From positions 1,116,001-1,180,000 of the forward strand of contig CAOLHI010000024.1 in the NCBI GenBank assembly GCA_948474755.1: a stretch of 64,000 nt of DNA, read 5' to 3'. Shown here in pieces: positions 11,173 through 23,604 of the stretch (within the stretch, counting starts at the first letter, position 1; each line of letters begins with the position of its first letter). This stretch comes from Ctenosaura bakeri. Lineage: Eukaryota > Chordata > Lepidosauria > Squamata > Iguanidae. The notes beneath the pieces are model-generated. The model was given only the letters and a program-made list of their open reading frames with translations. It did no database searches and had not been told where the DNA came from. A program made the position numbers and the translations under genes.

Positions 11173-13503
11173 TTGTTCAAACACTGTCGAGTTCCCTGCC
11201 TTTTAATGTTGAGGTAAGATGAAAATATCTGTGACATCTGAAAAAGCTGAGCACATGTCCTGCGCTGTAATTTTTCCGTTTCCAAAAAGCTGCCATGTCC
11301 ATTAAAAAGTGACAATGCTACTATGTGTCTAAAGTTATTCCCAGTACCAAAGCCTGCCCACAGTACACTGGGAATCTGTGCAGAGAATAAATTGATAAAA
11401 GGTATGACAGTCCTGTTAGAGGGGGAAAAGAAAGCTAATCTGAACTGTGTCCCACTTCATTGTTGAGTAGCATTACTCATATCAAAATGACCAGTACTGG
11501 AAATGATCCATACAGTACTAGAGCTTTAAAAAAATGCCATTTTGGACTGCAATTCGTAACACTGTTCATCCAGCATAACCACTAGCTTTGTGGAGGGTGG
11601 GGTATCTCACGCTGTACTCTTCATATGAGCTGATCAGGATCTTGTTGGAACGTCATTCTAAGATTATGTGTTCAAGAGGGATGAGCTGCCCAGTCTTGTT
11701 TTCATCATTTCTTAAGGAACCATGCCCATTGATGGGGCAACATGGGTAGAGGAATTGCTTTGCATAACCTTCCTAGCTCACAATTCTTTTCTTGCTTATT
11801 TATTTCTCTTCAAGCTTTGTGATGCACATCACATTTGACATCAGCATGATGGGCTGCTTGAATTTGGTTCGGTATGTGTAGCAAGAAAACCAGCTCAGCA
11901 TATGCCAGAAAAGTTTGAGTAATGTCAATGGAGAACATATTCACCAAGCAGAACAATCATAATTACTACATCAGCATCAGGATGAGTGTTCCCTCTTTCT
12001 GAAAAAATCAAGACAGACAATCAGATTTGGGGTGCTCAAGTATTGAAATAGCCAGAGGTGTTTTGTTTTGATTTTGTATTTGATGAAATTTTTGTGACCC
12101 ATTTATTTGTAACTAGGAACTGGCCTATAACAGATTCTGGTCTCCCTTCATAGTCACAGTGTATGCCTTCTATTTGGAAGCCATACCATTTTAAGTTTCC
12201 AAATAGTATAAAGCAGTTCCTGGAAATCGTTATCAGTTCTCATCTTCAACTGATCTAGATATTTTGTTTGCTAGAAATGACCTAGCTTTTTGACTATCTT
12301 TACATTGCCTGCGCTGAGTTTCTTCTTTCATGTGTCCAACTTAAGAGTTGCCCAATTTGTCAAATTAAGTCAACACTACATTTACATGACAGTAACCGTT
12401 CTACTGAATGAGCACTTGCTGCTTGCTGTACTTGAGATCCTCCATAATTAGTAGTCAAAGTAATTGAGAATTCTTGGTGTTTCAGGCTTAGTGATCAAGC
12501 AATACTGGTGGGCTTATGGATCAACCTAACAAATCACTGGACCAACATTAACCTTGACATTGGCATTCCTCTTTTTTGTGAATATGATTAAGTGTAGTCA
12601 CTGAGAACAAACAGGGATTTTTATTAATACAGATATCTCTGCAGAATGGTTCCTAAATCTCTGGATAGTCTGTATTAAATGACACATGCATATCTCCCAA
12701 AGATATCCTTCGGTTCTTCCAAGACTGAGAAGCAAGACAGCTTACAACATTATTAAAATCTAGTAAAGCGCCATAAATTATAAGTATAAACTTAATACAA
12801 TAAAACAGTCATTAAAACACTTCAAAGCACTGTCTTAATAAATAGGTTTAAATATTAAAAGTCCACCATATCACTTAGAGAACAGTTCAATACTGAACTA
12901 ATTTTTACTACAATATCAGTATTTCTTAACTTTTTATCACTCTTTTTCACCACTTGGACAATTTTTTTAAGAGCAGAACCTTCATGCTTACATTATTGGC
13001 ATGCAGTACTCTTCTTTCCAGTGTCACAAGTAAAAATGTCACCATTTCCTTTGGATCCCACTGTATATGGCAACACCTGTGGAAGTCCCACTTCTGACTA
13101 CCAACAGTGATGGTTCCTCCTCAAATCTCCAACCGCAATAAACTGTCAGCAGAATCTCCACTGTATCCAGTTCTTCTAAGATCTGTGTAAGATTCTTATT
13201 TGTATATTGGATGTAACACTTGTATAAAGCTGGCCTAGGTATGGCTATATTAAACAAACAATGTAATTTTATTGAACTCTATTTAATGTGTTTTATGGGT
13301 CATCTTTCACTCTTTACCTTCCAGTTCATAAACACTTATTGTTGCAAATTTTTTTATTCTAATAACTACGGACCAACTGAGCTTAACACAAAACACAATC
13401 TGTTCTCACAGAGCCTCTCTCTTTCAGACCACACCTCTCTCTGTCTGGATCCAAATGTTAAATCTGGCACTCATCCTCCTAATTTTTATCACATCATCTC
13501 CTA
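11173..13503. other. No recognised feature
   Basis: AT-rich sequence, with a weak LINE-like block around 12,715-12,850 (CAGCTTACAACATTATTAAA). No gene seen. Confidence 0.4.
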
Positions 13504-13705
13504 ACATATTTCCGCACTACAGTTTTAAAGTGCTGCTATTCCACTATCAACCTCCTATGGCATTCTGGGGTTTGTAGTTTAGGGAAGGGCACTTCCAATT
13601 CTCAGCCAAAGAGCTCTTTGGTTTCAGTAAACTACAAACCCCAGAATCCCACAGGGCATTGAAAGTAGAATAGCAGCAGTTTAACACTGTAGTGCAGAAA
13701 TGGCC
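13504..13705. mobile_element. Family A foldback MITE, copy A1 (long subtype)
   Basis: Arms TTTCCGCACTACAGTTTTA on the left and ACTGTAGTGCAGAAATGGCC on the right surround inverted GGGGTTTGTAGTTTAG and AAACTACAAACCCCAGAA. The centre carries the CTCAGCCAAAGAGCTCTTTG block that marks the longer subtype. The left terminus is decayed, so this is an old copy. Confidence 0.8.
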
Positions 13706-15615
13706 CCAGTTTTGTTCCGTCCTCCAATTGCAATCCTTTTACAAGTTTACCCAACATTCTACTCTTGTCTCTCAGTCTTCATAATACAGCAATATGTTGT
13801 ATGGTACAGCAGCACAGAATATTTGTACAAGAACCAGGTAATGACTGGACAGATGAATGACGCATGTAGAGTGGGATCCCCCTACCAGTTAACTGTGTGT
13901 GTTGGTTCACAAAGTGGTGTCACTGCAAACTAGCCCCTGAGACACATATATACGGGGGACGGCAAAATTATACTATCTATATGGTGATCCTTTTTATGCG
14001 AAACAGCCTGCCAGGTGAAGTGATATCCCAGATTCCTTGTATATGGTATAGTGCTGAAGCTGTTTTAGAAGTTAGTGGGTGGGTTCATTGTCACGTGATA
14101 TGAACATGAAACACTAATAAACACAGAGACTGAAAGGAGTACTGTTTGCCTGTTATATTTTTATATTTTTATCTGACATGGTGTGGAGGTTAACAGCTGC
14201 CTTGAAACCAAACCTAAAATGTGTCTCTTGGAAAAAACAGCAAGGTCTTTTAAAAGAGGCAGAGGTTGCTTGAAGACATAGAGGATTAAAAGGAATTTTT
14301 AAAATAGACCATTTGTAAAGCTTACATGAAATGTTTTTGCTTCGTAATGCTAGTTCTCAGATGCTATTGATCAAAGCTTTGCCTGTTAGAAAAGAAACAT
14401 GATTCATTAGTCTTTACATAACAATAACTTTCTGTGCCACCATTCCATTCTGTTTAAGATTTTGAAAAAGCCATTAATACATATTATAATATATCTTTCT
14501 CACTGTAACTTTTAATTGAGATTGTCTTACACCAATACTTATTGCCATCTTGTTGTAACTCATTTCCTTATAATTGGATGCATACTGTCTCTGAAATGCA
14601 ATTTTCTCTGTGCTTGTAAAATGCAACTAGCAAGCTATTTATGTGTGTCCTTTCTTAAGAATTTGTGCCTTCATTAAAAATAAGGACCTAAAATTGTTGC
14701 CCTGAGGGCAAGACTTTGCATAGCAAACAAGTAATGACTATGTGAAGGAGCTCCTGAGCAGTGGTGCCTTAAATGCAAGAATTGGCATAATATGTTGATC
14801 CAGAGGTACAGTACTTGTTATCATTAAATTAAACTGAGTAATGCAGATCAGTTCTTTGCCCTGATCACAGATTCATTCCAACTTAAATTTTAAGTGGAAT
14901 GAGTTTAGTCTCAGAGACAATGGTACCTTAAGCAATTTTCCAAATTCTAACTAGACTGGAAATGTTCTTCCAGAGCCTGGAATTAAGCTAGCAGGCATCC
15001 TGGATGTGTCTGTCCTTAGAGACAGAAGAGTAGGATGCTAATGAGAGCTAAATAAATTGAGATGTTGCATACTCTATCAGCAGTTGTGAAACTTAACATA
15101 TGATTTTGACTATCATAATTACAGCAATGGATTTGAACAGGAAGCTCATCACTGCAATGCTGCTTTATTTAAAAACACGCACGCACATAGAGCAATTTTC
15201 CCATTTACTGTCTTCTTGGAACCATAAAATCGTGATTTCAAACCCTCTACTGCATTTAGACATAGAAAAGTCAATGAATAATAGCAGAAGTGAACATTAG
15301 GTGTATACCAATACAAGTGTGAAAATAATGGAATAATTGAACATGTCCTCTTACACACATTCTCTATGCTACATACTTCAGAGATGATAAAGCTGGGCAG
15401 ACTGTGATGACTCTTTTGTTCTTTATCTCCAATTTGCTCTTTTATTGCAAAGTAACATAGCTATGTAGTACATAAACTAAGCCCTAGATGCAGCTTGAAG
15501 TTATCAGAGAATTTAACACACGTATGTGTGTGTGTGTGTGTGATCTATGAGTTTATTCTAAAGCCTTTCTTAAAGGCTCTGCAGTGTTCCTCAGTTTACC
15601 TGTGACCATTCAGAC
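13706..15615. other. No recognised gene; CA/TG repeat at its end
   Basis: AT-rich. A short (TG)n run lies at about 15,521-15,543. Short frames show no known protein. Confidence 0.4.
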
Positions 15616-15618
15616 ATT

Positions 15619-16253
15619 GGCCATTTCTGCACTAGACTGTGGCCCTTTTTGCACTTTACCCATTTGCACGGCTGGGGGGGCGTCTCGAGCAAAAAGCCTC
15701 ATCCGGAATGCTGCCGCTTCCCCACTCCTTCGTCCCGCAGGTCGCTTCCTGGTAGCGCGGCCGTCACGCTAGCGCCCCGCCCCTTCCTTCTGCATAGCAG
15801 TCTGGGAGCTGTAGGCTGTGCGGGGGGAGGAAGCGCGACCGGGCAGGCTTGTTTGGCACACCGCATGCAGGTAAGTGCACTAGGGCCCCACGAGCATTGC
15901 GCGACTGCGCAGTATTTTCGGCTTAGAGCTGAAAATAAGAAAATGTGCATGTGTCCTACTTTAGGCTCCTGAGTGTCGCGTGAATGGGAGTGCGTCTTAC
16001 GGACCGACGCTCCCATTTACGCGATGCTCAAGGAGCCCTCCCGCAAAAAAAACTGCATGCGAAAAGGGCCTGTTATAGTACTATTATTCCACTTTCAACA
16101 TCCTATGGAATCCTGGGGTTTGCAATTTAGGGAGAGGCCAGCCGGCCCCTCCCTAAACTGCAAACCTCAGGATTCCATAGGATGTTGAAAGTGGAATAAT
16201 AGTGCTATAACCGTGTTATAATAGTGCTATAACAGTCTAGTGCAGAAACGACC
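15619..16253. mobile_element. Family A foldback MITE, copy A2, split by a family B element
   Basis: Left end GGCCATTTCTGCACTAGACT (15,619) and right end AGTCTAGTGCAGAAACGACC (ends 16,253) are flanked by ATT on both sides (15,616-15,618 and 16,254-16,256). Copy B3 sits at 15,641-16,070. Removing it with one TGT restores the A-type arm TTATAGTACTATTATTCCAC. The right arm repeats its GTGCTATAAC segment. Confidence 0.9.
15641..16070 (+). mobile_element. Family B MITE, copy B3, nested in family A
   Basis: Ends GGCCCTTTTTGCACTTTACC and TGCGAAAAGGGCC, flanked by TGT (15,638-15,640 and 16,071-16,073), inside A2. It shares with B1 the GC box (GCGCCCCGCCCCTTCC near 15,771), the donor-like ATGCAGGTAAGTGC near 15,866 and the GAAAATAAGAAAATG block. 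Of the four copies it is closest to B1. Confidence 0.9.
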
Positions 16254-16772
16254 ATTATTTAATACCTCCCTGGCTCAATTGAAGGGATAAGAGGATGCTG
16301 AACTTCTCTTTGAGAGACATACAAATATCAGTGTCTGTTATTGCAATAGTTAGGGTAGGAGTAGCCATAAAATTGAGTGCTCCTGTAAGATTCCTGCAGT
16401 TGGGATCAAGATGAGCACTGCCCTAGTCAACCAGTTTGTTGAGCAGGGTTGTTGCTCACTTCATTCTGTGGACTGCTTCTACTACCAGTTTTCCTAGTAA
16501 TGTGTTCAAAATCCAGAAAACTTACTGGAAGAGGAAAAGGACCTGACAGCAGATATTCTTGGTCACAATATATCCATCCCTTTCTGTCTGCTGGAAATGA
16601 CACAAATAATGTTATTTTCCACTGAGGATCCTGCAACTGGTAGTCTGGGTCCCACTCACAGCAGGACAAGATATTCCCCTGGAAACGTGGAGTACCTGTC
16701 AGTAGTGATTGCGCAGCCTGAAGAACTGTGAAGGAAAAAGTGTATAAACTGTTCCCAAGATATCATGGCACA
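16254..16772. other. No recognised feature
   Basis: Unique-looking sequence between two MITEs. No coding or repeat signal recognised. Confidence 0.45.
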
Positions 16773-17535
16773 GGCCTTTTCCGCACAAGAGCAATACATC
16801 GCACTGGCATTGTATTCTTGCTGTTACATCTGCACATTAAACCAGTTAGTATCAATGTTTCCTCTGTGGATTTGCACGGCTTGAGTTCTTAGCACGATTA
16901 CTATCAACGTAAAACCGATGTATTGTAAAACCAGAAAAACTCTGGTGCAAAGCACAAAGACCGGTTTGGCTGCGTTTCTGACAACATGTGGAAGGTGTAC
17001 ACGCGGAGGTGGCTTTCTGTGGGCATTCCCACCTTTCCCTGGCGTCATTTCTGTCCGCTCCTGTCTCCACCCCTCAAACGCAGGGCGGGCGCTGGAATAC
17101 AATGAAATACATTGGATCCTCAGCATGGTTGCTTCTCAATTTCTGGCTATCTAGACCAGAGCTTTCCAAACTTTTCATGTTGGTCACACACTTTTTAGAT
17201 ATGCATCATTTTGCAACGCAGTAATTTTACAAGCAAACCAGAGGTGATGGCTTGTCTTCTGTAAGAACGAACTAAAATACATCTGCTGATATGTAGCAAC
17301 GTGTTTTTTTTTTAAATTGACCAATCAGAGGCGGCAATGTGGAGCAAGAGAGGTAGTGGGAGGAGTTTCACAAGAATTGATGGAGCAGAAGTGGCAAACA
17401 ATTTTCACTACATTACTTCAACAGAAACAGGAGGGTGTGCAGATAACAGTCCAGTAAAGTTGGAGTAAGTGGGGTTAAAAAACACCACTCACAACACGCA
17501 GTGAAACACTCCTTCATTCTGGTGCAGAAATGGCC
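16773..17535 (+). mobile_element. Family C composite MITE, copy C1
   Basis: Left end GGCCTTTTCCGCACAAGAGC, right end CTGGTGCAGAAATGGCC, flanked by ACA (16,770-16,772 and 17,536-17,538). The left 380 bp contain GTTACATCTGCAC, AAAACCAGAAAAACTC and a CpG-containing GCGGGCGCTGGAATAC block. At about 17,157 it passes into CAGAGCTTTCCAAACTTTTC and TAGATATGCATCATTTTGC, the left arm of an hAT element also present alone at 57,739. The right part has TTACTTCAACAGAAACAGGA and GTGAAACACTCC. No transposase frame. A second copy in the other orientation is at 60,692-61,466. Confidence 0.85.
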
Positions 17536-17538
17536 ACA

Positions 17539-20500
17539 GCCTGTCATGGAGAAGAAAGGGTTGAGGATAGAATAATTAGCATAGCAATTAGGCTGAACTA
17601 TACTTATCATGCTTTTGGATGGCATTCCAAGAAATAAGATGAACCTTTTCTTCCCACCCCAAACTGAACTGTCAGAAACCAGGAGGAGTTTTACCATAGT
17701 TTTTCTGTTTCTTCATTCCAGCAGTTTGCTGAAAGGTCGAATATATAAATGCCACATTTGGGCAGACACCCCATGGCTTGCACTTGAAGCAAGTTATGGC
17801 ATGCTGCGTCTAGGAACCATATGTTACCTTAAGGGATCTGTCCCACTGAAATATAGAAGGGTACAGGTAGACTTTTCTCTGCTGCAATTCACTATCTGCA
17901 TCCATTGACTATCAATATTACAGCCTCAATTTTTACTGAATCTTTCCAAAGATTCTGAAGAGCCCTGAGTAGATCAGACTTCACCAATACACCATGACTG
18001 ACTGTTCCTCTGCACCTGCAAAACTTTCTTGGTTTAGTTATTTGGATGTCTGCGAGCCTTTTGGAAGTGCAAAAATTAATTCAGGTCAGGTCAAACAAGT
18101 GAATGTTTGTATATCCTTAGTGATCACCATCTTAGAATTTCATGCATACACGGAGGTACCATTATTGTCTGTGGCTAGTAGAACTTGGAAAACTCATGAG
18201 ATTTGTACTCTTTTCATAGATATCTATATAAACTCCCCTTTCGTAGCAGAACTGCATCTCTAATCATAGGAGTTTTTATGATGGTTAGCTGTAATTCCAA
18301 AAGTGTTTATGAGTTTTCAGAATGGATTCTATTGCAAATCTTCTTTGTCAGAGGCTTTGTTAACTGAGCTAGCCTATACTAAACTATTGAATGAATCTAC
18401 TGCCCACCCTAATTTTAGGACAATGAAGATCCTTTTCTCAAAATCTTTTTATGCTTGCTAAGCTTCCTTTTTCTTCCTTCTATCCAGCTGGAAGGCTGGG
18501 AGGATGATGAAAGAAGGTGGAAGAAACGCAGGCTGTTGGTGTGAGGTTTTAGCACTGCATCTACAGTGAACAATGAAATAGTGATCTAGGAAAGAACGGC
18601 ATTCTGCCCTAGCCAGTTCTGGTGTAGCTGTGCATGCCTACCTACGACAAGCAAGGTAAACAGCAAATAATTCAGAATCCCTTACATGTGTGAACAGTAT
18701 TATAGATGGCTACTGATAGATGGCTATAATACTATAGTATTATAGATGGCTGTTCCTTGAACCCCTATATATGTATATGATATATATACATATACATATA
18801 TATACATATACATATATATATGATCTGAAAGAATGACTTCTGTTCACTCAAGACTTTCACCCATCACATACACAATCATGACTGAGACGCAATCTTGGAT
18901 TTGTAAGATCTGAAATTCTGCAAGAATTTGCTGTTGCTTGATATGCTTGTGCTGTCTTGTTTACTCTCTGCAAAACTCCACCTGTCCTTCCAGCTTAATA
19001 AATCCCCACCAAATCATTCACTCAGCTCTATTTATGTGCTTTATACATAGCTTTGCAATTTAACTTTTCCAATATGATTTAAACTTGGGTCTCAAGTGCA
19101 GACAACCTTGTAGACATAACCATCTTGTACCGAGCTGCTTGCTAAATTGAAGGTGAATCTTTTAATACCTTCTGCTCAAGGTGCATCTCATTTTTATGCA
19201 TCACCGAAAATGTTGTGTTCAATCTATGTTTAGATTTCCTTATCAATTTGAAATAAAGCTGATCATAAATCTTTAGTTCCTTCAGATTTCACACTGATGA
19301 AAACAAAAGGCTATTGTCCTAGGCCCTCTGAAATTATGGTGATGTTTCTGAATCCATATCAAAATGATAGGAAATTCAGATAGTAATAAGACAATATCCA
19401 GATGCATTGCATATGGCCAGTTGGGAATACATGCACTCTCTGATTTGTAGCATGATCTCATAAAATATGATCAGGCAAAGTGTACTCTAGGAAAGGAGAC
19501 TCCTGAAGAAAAAAGATAATGGTAATAATTAAGAGGCAGACCATTGATTTTAATCTGCAGCTGGAAGATGACAATTTGTTTGATGAATGGAAGAGCTCAG
19601 ATCATGCAGGATGTTTGTTCAATGCTTTTGTTTCCATTTTTATCCACCAGTACAACTGCCTGTATTGAAATAGTGCTGAACAAATCTAGCATACAGAAAA
19701 AAGGGAATCTTGATTTTTGAAGATTCAATATGAACCAAGCTTTATACTTCTTAGATATCTAATTTCCCGTTAAAGATTACCCATTCCCTTCCCCCCCTTT
19801 CTCCATGTGTGTAAAATGCTGTTCTGCATCTCTGCATTCCAAACAGAAACTCAAGAGCATCTCTATCATTTCAACAGTTTTATGGCACTTTGCTGAAAAA
19901 GCAGTGGGTCTTAGAGCTTGGTGCAACGCATTAGCATATGCTTCTGCAAAATGCTTCATCCTTTTGTGACTCCCTTTTGATCAATTACGTGTATGCAGGC
20001 TCTCTCAAAGCAACTCCATGGACAAAGATCCGGCCTTCACAGTTTTTTACTTTGAGCTTTATATTTTATTTCTAGTGATAGAAATGTCATAACATTAAAT
20101 ATAAATATGCACTTTGCATATTGTTTTTAGTTATATTTTTCTATAGATTGTATCCAGATAAAGAATGCGTTCTGCACTATGTTTCTCTGTGTCTGTGCTT
20201 AGAATATATATTTATTTACCATACACCTACCCACACATATATGAGGAGGAGGCTCTAAAGAATTAGTTCTCAACTTTAGAGGCTACCTAATGCATGGCAG
20301 TACAGTGGGATTTTGCAATGGATCCTTGTCTCACATCACAAATTGTTTAACAAAAGTTCCCTCTGTTTCTAAAGCAGTCTGTCATGTGGGATAAAGAACT
20401 GTTGGAGAAAGAGCTATCTTTTCTTAAGAATAAATCTCAACACCGCCTTTGTCAAGGAGAAATAGTTATATTGTTCATATATGCTCAAATGCACATAATT

Positions 20501-21300
20501 ACTTGAATCTTACAAGATACAGAGATTTTAATTCACATTTTGACAATTTTTTTACTGTTTTAAAGGAAATGCTTATTATGGTGACTAGCAGGTTTTAGTT
20601 CTTTTTAAATTAATATTTGCTAAGTTATATTTCCTTGTACTTCATCTGTTTATTCATTATATGATCAATCTGTAAAAACATGATACCATGACATATTTTA
20701 AGAATGCTGTGAAAACAAAGGAAATTAAAGAATTGTTTTACCTTATGCTCTCTTTTCAGGCTTTGTCATAAGACCGAATTATGTGATGAACTTGCAGGCA
20801 GATATCACTGAAGTATGAGTATTTGCGACCTTTGTTGGAATTGACTGATGCAAACTGTGATGTCTATGAAGACAGTTGCATTACAAACTCTTTAGTTGTT
20901 TTATTTGGGGTGTGTGTCAAATATATACTGCTAGCCTTCATTCTTTTTTTGAGCCTTCTTTTGTCTTTGTTAAATCAAATTCTTCTATAGCCCCCAAATC
21001 CCCTGCTTTATGTCTAAGCTGTACAAACACATCTAACAAAGTCCCCTCCCCAGTTTTTCTTCTCTGTGTTATATTAATAGAGTGCCCCCTAATTCTTACC
21101 TGCAACCTGAAGCTAACCATCCCAACATAAACCAAACTGCATGGATATTTCACAGGCTAAACCACATTCAGCCTAGCCCAAGTAGTAGAACTTGTTAGGC
21201 AATAGCCACATTGATTATACAGCTGAATAAATGGCAACATCTCATATACAACTTATTGGAAATACTGGTTTGCATTTTTGAAAACAAAGTGAATGTTTCC
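17539..21300. other. No recognised gene; AT dinucleotide repeats
   Basis: No gene or large repeat recognised. A TATATACATATACA-type microsatellite lies at about 18,766-18,822, preceded by a local near-duplication of TTATAGATGGCT (about 18,700-18,752). Confidence 0.4.
18766..18822. repeat. (TATATACA)n-like microsatellite
   Basis: Alternating TATATGTATATGA, TATATATACATATACA units with imperfect inverted symmetry. Confidence 0.9.
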
Positions 21301-21302
21301 CT

Positions 21303-21522
21303 ACGTGTATGTGTGTGTTTCGTCAAGTCATCTGGTGACTTATGGAGACCCCAGAAGTGTTTTCTTCAGAAAGGAATATGCCAAGGTGGTTTTGCTAGTT
21401 CCTTCCTCTGAAATAAAGCCTACAGTACCTACAGCTTTATTGGCAGTCTCCCATCTGAGACCTAGGAGCCCACTTAGCTTCCAAAATCAGATGGGATCTG
21501 ATGCCTTTAGGGTATTTAGACC
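21303..21522 (-). mobile_element. 5S-rRNA-derived SINE, copy 2, antisense
   Basis: The 5S-like head (complement) occupies about 21,428-21,522. On the minus strand it reads GGCATCAGATCCCATCTGAT, GGAAGCTAAG, CAGATGGGAGACTGCC and GCTGTAGG. The body (about 21,320-21,427) is the common SINE body, with complements of GAAGGAACTAGCAAAACCAC and of ACTTATGGAGACCCC. A short GTGTATGTGTGTG tract forms the tail. Confidence 0.8.
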
Positions 21523-22604
21523 TTTATTTATTTACGTAAGGACCAGTAGTGTCAAAAATGAAGTGGTTCACAGTGAAATCGCTTTAGAAGGCACAAAAGG
21601 AAAGATATCCAATATTTTATCAGGTGCCACTCAACCCACAGGTTATCTCATCATCCTTGTGGATGTTGTATGTATTGTAAATATACTTATAAGATGTTAT
21701 CCTCTATCAGATGGAATTATTATCCCACAATTATTCAAGTTCTGGCAACTACCCATCATACTCTTGTAATGCATTATACATGGGGCTGCCTTTTAAACTG
21801 CTTTTTCATCTTGAAATATGTCAGGAAGAATATAGTGATGCAGCTATCTTTTTTTCTTTTCTTTTTGTCTTGGGAAAGAATTAAAGCCTACAGAAGCTGA
21901 AAGCATAACTGCCAAGGAGTCAAGCAGTCTTCTCTCAATATAACCTTCTCGAAATGGCCTTTCAAGAAAGAGCATTATCACTACCAAAAGGTTTCTCCCA
22001 AATTCATCCCAACCAGTCTACACCAGGAGAGTTTTATAGATGCTCAAAGTGAATCAACAGGGTTGCATTTCCCCTAACTTTCTCTCAGCAAAGGTCATTA
22101 CACAGGGTAGACAAAACATTGTCTGTTCAAAGCCAGCCTTGAAAATTGATTAATATGGTTTTAGATAACTAGTTACATCCAAAGATAAATGTAGTTGGAG
22201 ACTAACAATATCTTGGTGTCCTTTCCAGCCAAAGGAATACTTGTCTGCTATTTTTAATTTTGCCTAGATCGAGGAAGGGTTCTTAAGAGCAATCAAATTA
22301 TGGCTTCTTTTAGAAAAGCTAGAACCTCTCCCTCTCCTTAAGGGAACATTTCAAGGCAGTTGTGATTGGGATGCATTTACAAGGAATTGCATGGTGGCAT
22401 GTACAGCTGCCTGGAGTTAGGCATCTCCTCCTTGCCAGGGCAATGATTCTGGGATCATCATCAAATCAAAGGCAACTTCCTTCAGTTTAAACAGGGACAA
22501 TCCTGGGCAACAAAGTAGATAGTATACTAGTGGTATCTTTAACCTATTCTGCGTGCCTAACATAGTACAAACACTCAGAATTGGTCTTCACTCAAAGCAG
22601 AAAC
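21523..22604. other. No recognised feature
   Basis: No gene or repeat recognised. The overlapping + strand frame ending at 21,769 begins inside the SINE and is not a gene. Confidence 0.45.
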
Positions 22605-22607
22605 TTA

Positions 22608-22727
22608 GGCCATTTCCACACTAGACCGTTATAGTGCTATGATTCCACTTTCAACATCCTATGGAATCCTGGGGTTTGCAGTTTAGGGAGTGGCCAGACA
22701 CTATAACAATCTAGTGCAGAAATGGCC
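22608..22727. mobile_element. Family A foldback MITE, copy A3, internally deleted
   Basis: Ends GGCCATTTCCACACTAGACC and ATCTAGTGCAGAAATGGCC, flanked by TTA (22,605-22,607 and 22,728-22,730). The left arm is complete to GTTTGCAGTTTAGGGAG. Most of the right arm is missing, leaving 120 bp in place of about 180 bp. Confidence 0.9.
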
Positions 22728-22730
22728 TTA

Positions 22731-23396
22731 AAGAATTCCTATAGGCAACAGATACTTCTGTTCCACATCTCTCTAGCACTTCATGATATTGCACTAGATA
22801 TTGGGCATAGCTGGGAGAATCTGGCCAGACTCCTTGGATGCACTGTGGTAGCATAACTATGTCTTTGTGGGTAGTGATGGTAGGATGAAAAAGACTGCTG
22901 CAGTAAGAGTTGTAAAGGAATTAAGGCACTGAAGAAATAGACTGCTCAGAGCCCGTAGATTTTGTCAGTCTTTCCTTTGCCACCACTGCACAGCCTTAGA
23001 AAAGCTGCAACTCCTACATCATTCACCAGTAAGATTCCAGTTTCCTTATATTCTGTCAGACATAAGGCAAAATCCACACACATTTAGCATCAGTTGTTAT
23101 CAAACCCTGAAAACATTTTTGCTAATATTCACTAGTGCTATTTACCCATATTGTATGATATGTTTTTATTGGTGTTTTATATTTACAGGGAAAGTACACA
23201 TAAATCTGGTTATCAGTTAGAAAAGTGAGTGAAGTTAGCTATTGAAGCCAGTTGAGAGATCTTGAGCCAGTAGAAACTCAAGCTTCATGCGGAGCAATAC
23301 ACAGTTGTTTTATAGCTTGGTTATTTTATTTTATTTTCTCATTTATAATTCTTATATACGCCTTAGTATAGTAAGTTGCTTATATACAAGCACATA
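22731..23396. other. No recognised feature
   Basis: Nothing recognised beyond AT-rich sequence. Confidence 0.45.
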
Positions 23397-23398
23397 TA

Positions 23399-23602
23399 CA
23401 GTTGACCACAAATTCACCCAACCACAGCTTGAAAACACTTAGGAAAAAAAAAAATCCAAAAAGCAAAATTTGATGTTGCCCCTTTATGTTAGGGATACCA
23501 TTTTACTACACCATTATACATAATGGGACTTGAGCATCCATGAATGTTGGTATCCATGGGGAGGCCTGGAACCAAACCCTAGTGGATATGGAGGGGCCAC
23601 TG
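23399..23602 (+). mobile_element. Tigger-like (MER2-like) MITE, complete
   Basis: Begins CAGTTGACCACAAATTC and ends GGAGGGGCCACTG, with TA on both sides (23,397-23,398 and 23,603-23,604), the target used by Tc1/mariner/pogo elements. Interior blocks CACCCAACCACAGCTTG, CATAATGGGACTTGAGCATC and TGGTATCCATGGGG are shared with the 826-1,011 copy. 204 bp, non-coding. Confidence 0.8.
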
Positions 23603-23604
23603 TA

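Noticed and set aside
15521..15543. Z-DNA or regulatory role of the TG repeat
   Set aside because: Short, common microsatellite with nothing near it to suggest a function.
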